Origin: Alitta virens
Taxonomy: Eukaryota > Annelida > Polychaeta > Phyllodocida > Nereididae
Direction of reading: 5' to 3'
Length of the DNA stretch: 64,000 nt
Assembly (NCBI GenBank): GCA_932294295.1
Contig: OW028580.1
Location: forward strand, 11,251,374 to 11,315,373
Shown: positions 1 through 13,300 of the stretch, one piece after another
How the letters are laid out: the number at the start of each line of letters is the position of its first letter
Numbering within the stretch: the stretch's first letter is position 1
The notes under the pieces: model-generated
What the model was told of the DNA's origin: nothing
Seen by the model: the letters and a program-made list of their open reading frames with translations, nothing else
Databases searched by the model: none
Translations under genes and position numbers: made by a program

Positions 1-1490
1 TATTCTGTAATAACACAGATGATCTACTAGGACATACTCATGACAGCATGTACAAAGCCATTCGCCGCATGTGTGTAGATGTTTGGCCCTTTTTAATGTA
101 TCTAATATTATGAAACATGTTTTACACCTAAAGTACTGTGTACAGAGGGATGGTTGATCTGTGCCCTAAAGTGTACCTGTGCTATACTGTCGCTGTTCTT
201 TATGCCTCTGATAACATACTGCATTACGACATGTCATATTGCAATCTGAACAATCTAACGAGTTATTGTCAAACATACAATATTCTGAACAGCATGTGCT
301 GCATACATCATCGCACCCATGTTTGTGGTTCTTACTGTACACTTCGAAACAATGGACACATATCTTTCTATTTACATAAAATCCTTTGATTCCTGTGATA
401 CTGTGATAGTGCTCATCTTTCAGATATAAAAATATCTTGCGAGGCCTAGAGATCAAACCTTTGTAAATAACATTATTTCCTATATCCCCAGATATAACTA
501 CAATTTGTATATCTAACACTGTCTCGAATTTATGTAGCTCATTAACCTTAACTGGCCTATTTGTGGGTACATTAGCCTGTCTATGAAGTCTGATGGCACA
601 ACTACGTTGTGATTCATAATCTTTACTCAAAGCTCTGTCTTTTCTAATAAGCTTTGCAAACGTTACTGCAGGCATGTTATCTAACTTAGCTTTACATGTT
701 ACAATAGCTCTGGCGGCACACAAATGTTCATTGCGTACTACAGGAATGAATACCATTGAACGTTTTTTCCTAATAGTGCAGTTAGGAGACAGAGGATCTG
801 TATCAAGGATGGCTCTACTGCATCCTCCCCCTTGGTCATCGGCGCTCATTATACCAATGTTAACTTCAAAGGTATCATCGACATTTAAGGATTTGTTCGA
901 TTGGAGAACTGCGTTTATTCTGTAATTATAATACATATAACTATTATTGTCCGTAATACTGCATGTCAAGCATTATAATATTACATGTAGTATATATATG
1001 TGGACACATTTGATAACTAATACAATAAGTATTATTCGGTAATTAATACTGAATACATATAATATACATACACATTGGATACTATTACTATAAGTAATAT
1101 TGGTGTTAAAATGGTAGACTTGTGTGTAGGCATATGTTATATATCTTACCTGTCCATTATAACATTGGCTGTGATGTTATGCTGAGGTTGGCAGTGTATG
1201 AAGACCTCCCTCTCTAATCCTGAGTGATTGATTGTAACACGTGCTTTATCCTCCTTATTGGGGTGCTTATCTTTAACCATTTCCATGATGTCAGTAAACA
1301 TACTATGCAATTCGTCTTGCATACCAATCAATTGTTCTCCTTGCAAGTCATTGTTGAATTTTGCTTTATATGTTACTTCTTCAATACCATATTTCCTAGA
1401 TACTCGTTCCCTCACAGGGTGAATAATGTATGGTTTTACATCAATATTACCCCCCTCTGTCCTACTCCTTTTTGCTGGTGTGTCAGCCAT
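1..1490 (-). pseudogene. Polinton P1 DNA polymerase B, N-terminal exons (partial, broken)
   Basis: Exon 1 is 1490-1150: it starts at ATG 1490 and ends at a GT donor at 1149, in phase 2. Exon 2 starts after an AG acceptor at 919 and runs off the window. Both align throughout with the first exons of P2 and P3 PolB. Shared words are FNNDLQG, IHCQPQHNIT, AVLQS and the Cys-rich block with CSxCNMxCRNAxC around 250-330. These exons form the N-terminal extension ahead of the exonuclease domain, with paired cysteines that probably bind zinc. A TAG stop (164-166) interrupts exon 2. Beyond it the same frame remains recognisable (SLC and HTCGEW words), so this is a decayed copy. The exonuclease and polymerase domains would lie outside the window. 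Confidence 0.75.
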
Positions 1491-2057
1491 TAATATATTG
1501 TAATATGTAACCTGTTAGGCCACAATATCCAAGTACATAGCACTCCTGTAGTATTATTCCACATAAGGTATTAGATACTTCATTTGTGCACTTTTATACA
1601 AAACAAAAACCAATAGCTCTACACTCATATACATATCACGTACCACACTTCATTGTACAACTAGTGCCTCCTGTTGTCAGCTTTGTTCAGAAGACTGCTT
1701 AGATCATTAATCAGATAATAATTCCAGACTTTGGTACACATCCCATGTACTACAGTATATGGAGGGTCATTAGTCACACTGCTCATGTCCTATATAGTAA
1801 TCTCTGAGGATTGGCACACTTCTCACGTCCTCTACAGTAATCAAACTGTAGCCCATGGCATTCCACATCTTCTATAGTGATCACACTATAGCCTGTGGCG
1901 TTCCACTGGTTCATTGGTCATGCAAAGAGGATGGGTTGAGGCATGACATCCATACATATCGTCGTAGCGCCACCTAGCGGCCACCGTCATAGGTACCACT
2001 AGCACCACCTGTCGCGGGCCACCAGAAGCTACGTTTCATAGTAGCATTCTAACTACT
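1491..2057. repeat. P1 terminal region with short tandem repeat
   Basis: Non-coding outer end of P1 between PolB exon 1 and the AGTAGT terminus. About 1830-1910 holds two imperfect copies of a roughly 39-base unit (ctgtagcccatggcattcca / ctatagcctgtggcgttcca), each with a small inverted repeat around cagtaatcaaactg or agtgatcacact. Near the terminus lies a ctaggtggcgc-like word, seen in related form (cagagggcag, cagatggcg) just inside P2 and P3. No gene is seen here. Confidence 0.5.
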
Positions 2058-4324
2058 AATATAAGCAATTAAAATGTTATGACGTTAGAATAATCCCTAA
2101 TTTTACACATAATGAATATCTGAAGACAATAAAGAGCATAAAGATCACAAACCTCACGAATTAGCAGACAGACATTTGCGTAGATTCCTGAGCTGAATCG
2201 ATCGCTGAGCTTATATACAAGGTGTCGCCACTACATATCTGCTAGGTGGCGCATGAAGCCTGAAGTCCCACACTAAAGTCTGTAAAGGTATGCCATAGAA
2301 TCTGAGGTGAAATTATCAAACACAACTTCAACAATGTTGACAGCATAAACCACATTAAATGTCAAATCCATTGCCATTCTTTTAGCTTTTCGCTCTCTTC
2401 TGACAGTGGCAGATAACATATTATATGATACCAAGTCGAAGGCAGTGCTGAGGAAAATATTGTGAATATTTTTCATACTTTTACTAGATTTTTTTTAAAT
2501 ATTACAGCATGAGTTAGTTTGCTAAATCCCCCAGATTTAGCTGAGTTGACACTCCAGATACCGGTACGTGTGATATCTGAACCAATCAGCAGAGAGAACA
2601 GCGTTTCCCAGCAAAGTTGAACAAGTCATGCATGCATGTTGACAAAGGTTCAAGAGTTGAACAGTTCACTACCGCTTCCTGTTGACCAAAATATTTCACT
2701 CACACTCACAGATGGCATATACGTACGTAGCACTGGAACCGCAGTCTCCTACACTGTAGTGATGTACTTGTGCGGAAGGAGGGGACCAACTTAATACGTA
2801 CGTAAACGAGGAGACTAGTGCTGCCACTGCACGACTGATACTTAGTGTGATATGCCCCCTAGTGTTTTTTCACGCAAGTATAGAGCGCCCTCACTTGATA
2901 AATAGTGGAAACTAGCTTGGTACAGGCCATGGAACGGGCTAGGTTAGCACTGGAACCGCAGCTTGTGCGGAAGGAGGGGACCAACTTAGGGCTAGGTTTG
3001 ATGAATCAAGTAACCTTTCATACTTCACTGGTTCCCGCACCTGTGTATTACTTCAGTTAGGCCGGAGCCCAACCTTTCATACATGGTTAAGAGATGCATG
3101 TGGTTAAGGCCAGTATTGCGGCGACCTCTCACGGGATAGAGAAGAACTAAAAATAGCTAGCCAGTCGATTTTGGATTTTATAGTTCTTTTTTTAATTTTC
3201 GCTCCGACACTTATTTTCTTTTAGGATATTTTGACGAGTCGTTTTATGAAAAATTGAGGTCAGAATCCGTGCTATGAGCGAAATACTTACATGTTTTTGT
3301 ACAAAATAAATTTTGAAAATCGGACGAAAATTGAGCTGTGTAATAAAATGTCAACTTCCGCCGCAAGGAGCGCTGCTGTGCCCCGAAGTGTAATGTAAGA
3401 CGGCGGCGCTGCGAGCAGCTTGATAAAATGTATGACAAAGTGACGACGCCACTGACGTTCATAACGCTACTGACCGTGATATAAGTCAGTGATATTTGAT
3501 ATTATAAATAAAATGGTGATATTAGTTTATTGTCGTGAGCACCATTGGATGCACTAATTGGGTATTGGCATGCAGTCTTTTAGCAGTAGCAGCACCAAGG
3601 AGTTATAGAGCAAGTTTTCCAGTAGGGGGCGCCTCTGGAATTTCTTCTTCGAGATGAACATTTCACGTGCGACACCCCTGCAGGCAGCGGAAATTTCAAT
3701 TTAGGAAAACGGCGAAATCAAAACAATGGCCAAGTTTAAGTGATGCTAAGCCCTCCAGGTACTTGTAAATCGTTCGGTTAATGTCACAAAGAACCTCCTA
3801 CAACCTTCGAATGGTTTATAACTTAGGATTAAAATGGGGGTCACGATTGCGCTGATCATGGATTTCAGCTAAACTTCCAATATTGGCATATATATAATCA
3901 ACCATATGATCTTAACGCCATTACTCAAAACTTTCAGTTTCAGCAGCTAGCATTTTTGACGTAAACAACTTTTTTTTAAAGTAGGCCTTTTTAGTGCCAC
4001 TGTGCTGACGTGTTTATGAAGAATTATATTTTGTAATACATTTTTTATTTATCGAAATTCATTGCAGAGTTAAAACGTACACTTTCCTATGTGTGGACCT
4101 ATCTAAATTTCAATTTCGGAAAACGGCGAAATCAAAACAATGGCCAAGTTTTAGTAATGCTAAGTCTTCCACTGGCTCCAGGTACTTGCAAATAGATATT
4201 TTTGTTTTTATATAGATATTTTTTTCTTGATAAAGTAATTAGTAAGAACAGAGACTATACCCATATATGGGTATATTCTCTGGTAAGAACTACGTGAAAT
4301 TTCTTTTGCAAGTCATCTCCGAAG
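2058..4324. other. Intergenic region upstream of the Kelch gene, with interspersed repeats
   Basis: No convincing gene. A block containing cactggaaccgcag and tgtgcggaaggaggggacca occurs twice (about 2731-2800 and 2946-2990) and again inverted near 24905-25000. About 3244-3470 is a copy of a repeat also found at 23240-23460 (shared gaaaatcggacgaaaattga). About 3685-3770 and 4105-4190 are direct repeats sharing gaaaacggcgaaatcaaaac and caatggccaagttt. About 4230-4285 contains gagactatacccatatatgg followed by gtatattctctgg, a small imperfect palindrome just upstream of the first exon. Confidence 0.5.
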
Positions 4325-7300
4325 ATGGATGACTCTGCGCTCACCCTAAGCAGTGTGCGGGTCAAGAAGGAGGACCCGGATGAAAGCACGACATTTTCTG
4401 ATGCAACTCGTATGCAGGCCTGTTTCTCGGGACTGCTCAGACTTTACGAAGATGGTGAACTTTGCGATGTTATCCTTGTCGCAGAAGGACAGGAATTTCC
4501 TTGTCACAGAGTTGTTCTCGCTGCTGCGACAAAATATTTTCATGCGATGTTGACAGGGGGCTTCGCAGAGAAGAACAAAAGAGTGATTCACATGAATGAC
4601 ATGAAAGCGACGTGTTTACGAATGGTGCTTGATTACCTGTACAAAGGAGAAGTTAGCTTCAATATTAAAAATGTTCAGGTTGGTTAATAATGTTGCTTTC
4701 ATTTTTAGGCAAATGACATTTAAAAATAATGCCACGGACATTTTGTTCTAGTGCAAATAAAAAATGTATTTGCCATAGATAAAATGTCCATGGCATAAAA
4801 CCAGAATTGCAGATGTTAATATCATGAAGACATGCCCTATCTCTAGGAGATTAAATAAAAGATTGACAATGGTATGATATGGAACACAATACCAGTACAT
4901 TGTAATAGTGCTGCTTGTCATCAGGCAGATCATGAAGTTCAATATGTATATGGATTGTTTTCAAGATTTCTGCATTGTGTTATTTGGAGTATCTGCACAA
5001 TTATTAATTTATGTTTTCATTTTGTTTCTGTTTCAGGAACTATTTGTTGCAGCTCATATGCTGGAACTTGCCAGCCTTATGGATGCTTGTGCCCGTTTCA
5101 TGAAACAACACATCAACCAAAATAATTGCATTGGTTTTATGACATTTGCAAGAGCTTATAATCACAGTGAACTACTCAGAAAAGCTATGCGTAAGATGGA
5201 AACTAACTTTGCTGCAATTCTTCAGGTATATAATCAGACTCAGACAAGTTTTATTTTCCTGTATACATATACAAAGAAACGGTATATAATCTCTGCCTAA
5301 TACATATAATTTCAGGTTTATTTAAAAGTCGTACTGTTCAATGCGTTATTTTCATGTAAAGCTAACTGATTTTAAACACAATGCTATTCAGATTGTGAAT
5401 TTGGCAGATTTTTTTAGGATTCCTAAATCTCATTTGTTTCAGGGAGAAGAATTCTTGCAGTTAGATATTGATGATGTCACGGAGGTGCTGAGCACAAGAG
5501 AGTTGTCTTGTGATGGTCTGAACGAAGAAGCTTTTTGTGATGCTGCTTTGACATGGCTTCGACACACATGGCCTAACAGGCGGAAATATGTATATCAGGT
5601 ATATTTTTCTTTAAAAAGAAAAAAATGTTGCAGAATGTCATGAATAATATTTTCATATTATGACTTTTCTAATTTGTTTAGGTAATGAGAGTTATTCGAC
5701 TTGTGAATCTTAGTGAAAACTATTATCGACAAGTGAAAAAGAATCCTTTACTGAAAGCCTCCCCAAGACTGCAACACATGTTCCAAGAAGTGGATTATCT
5801 TACCTCGTATCCAAACAGGTATTACTATGACATACTGTTACTACTGTCTTTACTAGATGGCCAGTATGTGATTAACTGTAACATAAATGATTGACTCGCG
5901 CATCCTATTCTACGTTGTGACCACAGGTCAATCTGATGAATGACACCAACAGCAATTTGATTCCAATTTGCCAGCACTCATCAGTCGAGTGAATTATCAT
6001 GAAATAGTAGCACTCTAGCGCTACCAATTAATGATAGGCAGGTCTGCAGCAACAGCTACACTCCTGTGGTAACGCTCTGAGGCTTATTTTACCTTTAAAC
6101 ATTTGTTTGAATATGGTCCAATTTCCTTATCGACCTCAAGCCATCACTAAAAGTTGACCCAGTGTCTCTAGTTTACTCATGATTTTTTTCATCAAAAGTG
6201 AGCGTAAGGGAAAAAAAGTGCTCGTAAGAGTTTGTTTTCATAAATTCTAGCGTTCCCGACAGAATGGTAATGATACAAGTTTACCCCTCTTAACAGGCAG
6301 TCATAGTTTACAATGTCCATTGTATACAGATAGCAGTGTACAATACAACAGTTCATAGTAAGCAGCTGTTTGCTTGATGGCAATTGACAGAGCTTCATTT
6401 TGTTTTACACAAGTGGCAGATTATACTGTTGTTTTAAATATGTATAATGATAATAATCATGATAATAATACATAATGTATTGGTTGGTGTGAAGGGTAAA
6501 AACGTTATTAGAGAAAAGCAAAATAACAGAAAGATAGATAGAGAGATAGATAGACACATAGACAGACAGATGTATAGATAGATAGATAGATAGATAGATT
6601 TGGAGGAATCAATAATGAACTTACAAAGTGGTTTTAATAGTGAGGTCTTAATCGTAATGTGGTCTTAATAAGGTGAGCTAAAAGTAAAGTTTCATTGAAT
6701 ATATGGTAAGAATGGAGAAATAGCTATAAAAGGGAAAACATTTTTTGGAGAAATATCAATATCAGGTAAAGTTTCCCCAAAATCCTTTGGGGAGGGGGAA
6801 CAGTTTGCCCCAATCCCCCATGCCCCCAATTGCTACGCCACTGTATATAGACCATGATAAATATTTCAGTTTTCAGATATATTAAATGATGTTTATGACA
6901 ATCAATCAATCTATCCATCTATATCTATCTATCTATCTATATCTATCAACATATCTATCTTTCAGTCTATCTATCTACCTATCTATCTATATCTGTCTAT
7001 ATCTATATATATATCTGTCTATCCAGCTATCTATCTGTCTATCTATCTGTCCAGCTATCCATCGATCTGTCTATCTATCTGTCTGTCTGTCTGTCTGTCT
7101 AGCTGTCTATCTGTCTGTCAGTCTGTCTGTCTGTCTGTCTATCGGGAGGGGTGTAGTGTGTGGCAAGCATGCATGGAGACAAGAGCATATACTCTGTCAT
7201 ATAATTGTCATTTAATTGTTAGATCCATATATACGAGCCTCAGGAATTAACAAGAATGCAATTCCCCCTCCCCTAGCTCAAGCATAACATGTGATTGCGT

Positions 7301-10300
7301 AACAAGTTGGTTGAGTTGCGCTATTAAGTTTGTATTTATAATCAAGTCTGAGGACCAAGTCAATTAAAGAGCACCTGCATCTTGTTTCCTCATTTTACAT
7401 TTAATTAGGTTGACGTAAGCCGTACAAAATTAAAAAATTTGTTGCCAACTTTTTTTTTTCAATGTATGGTGGCCGAGGAGTACATATTACATGCGTACCA
7501 CAACAGTCCCAATTGTCACACCACAACAGTCCCACTTTCGCACCACAGCAGTCCCACTTTCGCACCACGACAGTCCCAATTTCGTACCACTTAAGTTATC
7601 AACTTTTGCCCCAAAAAAGTACAATTTTTTGCCCCGAGAAAGTCCCACTTTAGCTACCAACTTTCGTACCACGAAACTGCTAACCTGCCCCCCTCACTGG
7701 CGGTTTAAGCCAATTAACTTCATAAATATTGAAGGTACAGAGCTGAATTTAAATCTGTGGATGCCCCTATCATAGATACATCTATCCCTGCAAAGAACAA
7801 CGCAGTAGATGCAGTATTAATGGTTTAAAATACAAGAAACTATCAGCGAGGGGGGCGGGCCGGCCGGGTGCCCAAGTCCCCTCTCTTGCAGTCTGGGAGC
7901 CTATGTTTAGGTGACTTATCTCTGGATGTAGTTTACCTAGAATACTGGTCAATACATTATTGTACAGCACACTATGTTATTCTTATTAGTTGTTGTAATA
8001 TTATGTTTCTACAGCTTTTAGTTTGGGAACACTCTTGAGTTGAAAACGATGCAAAGTGCAACTAATCTTGTAACACAGGCTTCCATTAGTCACTGGTTTA
8101 ATTATTAGATACCAGCCAAAGGTATACCTACATTTTTGGACACCTCCATCCATGGTGTACTCCTCTGAGACAAGTTTATATCAGCTAAACTGGTTCACTG
8201 ATGTATCAGGGAGGTGTAGCAACTAATTGTTATTACAACCACCTGGGTTTGGAACCTTGATAAAAGTTGCATAAAAAAAGGTTCAATACACTTGGCATTT
8301 ATCACCAATGAAGTTGTAATCTATAACCAATAATAACAGAGATGTGATACAAAGGTAGGAACTAAAACATTTTTTTTTCTACTGATATGGTATGGTATTA
8401 TTTATTGACTTGTGTGTACGTAACTACAGAGCTTTTAAAGGGACATGCAAAAAAAAAAATAATGTTTTTCGTTCCCTCGCAAATATTTGTGTTCCTTCGC
8501 AAATATTTTTCGTTCCCTCGCAAATTTTTTCGTTCACTCGCAAATACGGCTACTCCCAAAACGTCAACAACCAAAACGTCTACACCAATATTTGGGTACA
8601 TTACCAAAACGTCAACAAGCTATGTCTAAAACGGCTACAGCCATAAATGTAAAAAAATAAAAATAAAATATATATATATACACTTCCCTGAACAATTCAG
8701 TCTTTATTTGACAAAAATCGGTCTAATATTAGGGGAGCAGCAGCCTTTTAAAGTATATAAAAAATCAATAAAAAATTAAAATAAAACAATGATAACATTG
8801 TGAGACATGAGCTATCATAACATAAGTAATCCAATTCAATTAGCCAAATGTTAAGAATAATATTAATTAAGAATAAAATTAATGGAGTATACTAGGCAAA
8901 AACGAGAATATTCTTGTTAATAAAGTTAGTAATACCTCATAGAGTATAGATATGTAGATATGTAGATAGACAGATAGTTATAAGATCTTCACCTAAAAAT
9001 ACGTTACAATCAATAATTCATTGAATCGTAATCAATAAAAAATTAAAATAAAACAATGATAGAAACTATCTATAGATAGATATACTCTAGTTAGAGTAAT
9101 CATTTTAGATATTTATTTCTTTTTATATAAATTATTAATATTTCATTCTTGTTGTTGTTTCTGAAAATAATCCAACTGGAATTAAAATTGATATTGCATG
9201 TTCCATCCATGATCAAAACAAATTATAGACAATCTCCCTCTTTAATATGCATAATAAACAGGAATCAGTTGAAATTCAGAATTTCAATTAATGCTTGTGA
9301 TCAATGATGAAAAAACATGATTTACCCCATTCTTTGTATCATTCAAAATGCAAATAGCAATTGACATAACGGTCACGGCAGATTGCTATTACATATATAG
9401 GTTAATTGACTTTTACAAAACCCAAGGCAAAGTCCTTCCCATTGGCCAGTTGGCAGAATGAGTAGAAATGAATTGCAATAACGCTCATCCAAACATTGTA
9501 TATATGATGGTCAAAACTACTTGACTGTACGCTTCGAAAATGCCAAAGAGAAAAGCATCAGTCCAGCACCCTTTGTACATTTTGCATCATGGCAGTATAT
9601 AATAGATAAGGTGAGGAAAATTAATAAGGTATACTGGGCAAAAACAAGAATATTCTTGTCAAAAACGCCCCAAACATTAATTGCTGTTCTTTAATGTAGA
9701 TAGTTAGATATGTAGATATGTAGATATGTAGATATATAGATATATAGATATATAGATATATAGATATTTAGATATGTAGATATTTAGATATGTAGATATG
9801 TAGATAGATAGTTTAGAGAGACAGATAGATTTATTTGCTTATTATATAATATAGAATATCTCGCTTAATATTTGGTCAATTTCGATCCGAAAACATGTGT
9901 GGAATCAGTATGAACTATACTACAATTCAATCAATTTGACGAAAATCGGACTAGTATTAGAGGAGCAGCAGTCTTTTAAAGTATATACAACTCCCCCCCC
10001 CCCCCTCCCCCCCTGCCTACCAGACGCTGGTAGTAAAAAGTCCAAAAAGCCGGCGGGTTGCCACAAATTTTTTTTTCGTGCGAATGCAATTTTTTTTTGT
10101 GCGAACGTAAATTGTTTTATGTGGGAACGCAAATATTTTCATGCGAACGCAAAAAATGCTTGTGCGAATGTGAATATTTTCGTGCGAACGGGAAAAAAAT
10201 TCTGTGCGAACGCAAATATTTTGCGTTCGAACGACAAATCCCCAGCCTTTATTTTTCTTTGTATGTCCCTTTAAAAGCTCCGTACGTAATGCATTAAATA

Positions 10301-13300
10301 ACAATAACCAATTTTAGTCACGCCCAGCCCACTTGGGGTTGGGGAAGAGTACACCCACCAATGTTAATCTAGCATAGCAATAAGGTATGATTATGTATAT
10401 CAGGAATGTTTATATATATATATATATAATTTTTATTGACGGAAGATGTCAGAAAAGACATATATGTCACAATTAAAACCTTGATTTGTTTGTCTTCTTT
10501 TATTTCTAACTTTTAGATATAAATTATTTAGCCTGTTAGTCCTTCTTGCCAGGGATAAACCATAAATTAACATTATTTGTTTTCAACATTATGTGATGCA
10601 CAATCAGTCCTTAGGGGTATAATAAAATGAACTAAGGTTAAGTGGGTCCATTTGGGAACACATGTTGAGCCCTTTGGGCTTACCCATTCCTAAAGGGCAC
10701 CTTTTGACCTTGAAACTTTCTTTACCATTTTAGAATTTACGTTTGATAATATGAAAAAAAAAGAGTTGAGAACATCATATTTTATATAGATACTGCATAA
10801 TGCAATCATATAATCTGACCAGCAAGAAATATTAGTAAATTTTGCTTAGGGAGGGTGCCCTTTAGTCGACTCTCCCATACAAGTCATTCCTTCTATGAAC
10901 AAATTAAAGAAAAATGAGGGGCAAATTAAAAAAAATACAATGAAGTGCAGTTATTAACAAATAATAGGTAGAATTTCTGCCTTGGGGCACTACTATTGGC
11001 ACTGCATGTCATTGTGCAGTGGCAAAAAACATGGGTGCTTCAGAATAAAGGGGGCATCTTCTGGTGAAAGTTGGCTCCTTTACCACAAAAGTTGGCCCCT
11101 TCATCAAAGTTGGCCCCTTCATCAAAGTTGGCTCCTTCATCAAAGTTGACCCCAAGGCAGAAAGTCCCACTTCCCAAGTTCCCAAAAGACAAATTTGTGC
11201 AGCACCCAAGCAATTTGTACTCTATTATGGGGGTGGATACAAAGGTCAGTTGGTCAGTCAGTCAATCAGTCAGTCAGTCGCTGCCCCACCAAACAGTAAC
11301 CAAACAGTAACATAGTCTACCAATCAGTCAATTATAGTCAATTAGTTGCAATCTCCCGTTATTCAAATAACTAACACGTTAGTCAGTTATTTTCATTATC
11401 TGAATGAAAATGCATTTCCCAGGAAAATGTTGAGATGTTTAACATTTTAGGGGCTCTAGATGATTGCCTAAAGACCTATTTTAATCTCTTCCCATTTTTA
11501 AATGTTCAGAAGGTGATCATATTATGAGATAACTGCTTACTCTATAAATGTAATACTTGATATTTATATTTTATTGCATCAATAAGAATATATTATATGT
11601 GACTTTATTTGGGTTTAGTATCATATTATATCCCACACTTGGCTGTGTTCCTCATAGAAAACCTATTTGGAACAACCCATGTGGTATTTTTTGTGATCCA
11701 CCATCCCTAATTATAATAAATTGTGTTCCACCATCCCTGATTTACATATTGGACGGACTACTTTAGGTTGATCAGTTTCACTTTCATTTTCACTGTCACA
11801 CTAAAATCACAGCTTCGCCTATTTATAGACTACTATTCATGAACACAAACTAGGTTTGAAGTAAATTTGCTATTTAAAAGTAATTTTTAAAACTAAAAGT
11901 TGTCCGTAGCGGTCATTGGTCATGTCTGGACGAGACTTCAGTTCAAAGCACTTTCACTTTGCCTATTAAATCTGGAAAATGGCCACAGCTTCGTCAATTC
12001 TTGACCAATTTTGACCAAATAAAAATTGGCTTGAAGCTCAATTTCGGTTCTCTTTAAATCTGCTAACAGTTCCTTTATATATGTCATAGATAATTGGTAT
12101 CAGCGACTCGTTTTTACCGACAAAACAATCTGTTGATCTCAAACAGTCTGACATCCACAACATTGAACAGGCTATGGCCACAACTTTGCCAATTCTTGTC
12201 TGATTTTGACCAAGTCAAGACTGGCATGAAGCTGAATCTCTCCTCATTTCAAATCTACTAACATTACATATGTATAATTCGTTGTTTATCCGTACCGGTG
12301 ATTTGTTTTTACCTACGAAACTGTCTGTTAAACTCAAACAGATAGGCATTCAGCATTGTTGCCATGGAGACCAAATGCACAGTGGCGTCACTGACGAAAT
12401 TGGTTGCACTGAACCATGATTCTGTCTAAAATACTCATTAATTTCTCATTAAATGATGAAATACATATTTCTACATGAACAAAACACGGGTTTCTAAAAC
12501 AAACACAATCTATTAAACACCTATTTTTCTGCTAAAAGCCTTCAAATTTTTGAATGGGATGACGTTGTGATGTCTGTCTGTGTGCTTGGTTCTCTTCTGT
12601 GATTGGCTGCTTAGATGTTTATGAATATTAATTAGATTTGTGATCCTCACTGTTTGTGTAGGAATATCAATATGAAAAGTACAAGAATTTGGTCAAAACA
12701 TTTCTTAATTTATTAGTTTTCTCAGCTAAAAATGCTGAAAATATCTGTAAAAGTGTGGGATATAAATAAAACAGACAGCTCACGAATGGGTTTCAATGAG
12801 CTGATCCACCACTGTGGTTGGGTTTTATTATAGTCATACATAACAATACATGGAGATTGAATTGAAAGATAGATAGATAGATAGATAGATAGGTAGATAC
12901 ATAGCTAGATACATTGGGTCCTATGTGCAAAAAATAAATAAAATAAAATATTTTTATAAAGAAATATAAAAGGTGAATGCAACATTCAATATCTATCATT
13001 GTTGAACAGATTTGCGGTTTTTGATAGGTGTCTGCTTATATATTATTTCTCGACTGTTTATACAAATATATACTTCTCAAGCTCCTATAGAGAATTTCTA
13101 TCTCCCACTCTTAATTGACACCAATATAATGTACATGATATGCTGCTACAGGAGGGGGTGATGAAAGAGAGGGGGTGAAATTGCAGGGAGGTGGTTGAAC
13201 ACTCAGCATCAGCTGGTGTCAATCATGAATGATAAAGATCTAAAACAACCCTTTTCAAGTGGACACTGCTGCCGTCTAACATATAATTAATGAACTGCAA

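Larger units (their letters stand above)
1..2057 (-). mobile_element. Polinton/Maverick P1, partial (left-hand end of element, cut by window edge)
   Basis: The fragment holds the first two coding exons of a Polinton-type PolB on the - strand, plus the outer non-coding part of the element. Read on the - strand, the sequence from 2057 downwards begins AGTAGTTAGAATGCTACTAT. That resembles the starts of P2 (31438) and P3 (43020) and fits the known Polinton pattern of 5'-AG termini. The 6 bases outside (2058-2063, aatata) are the candidate target duplication; its partner lies outside the window. The remainder of the element is upstream of position 1. The boundary is inferred from comparing the three elements, not from a second terminal repeat. 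Confidence 0.75.

Noticed and set aside
2273..2476. Open frame of 67 codons on the - strand
   Set aside because: No recognisable motif, no splice-linked neighbours; consistent with chance in AT-rich DNA, though a stray exon cannot be ruled out.
6886..7215. 109-codon frame of YLSIYLS repeats
   Set aside because: Translation of a CTAT/CTGT microsatellite.
9897..10274. 125-codon frame with Cys/Asn/Phe repeats
   Set aside because: Product of the 22-bp subterminal repeat array, open on both strands for the same reason.
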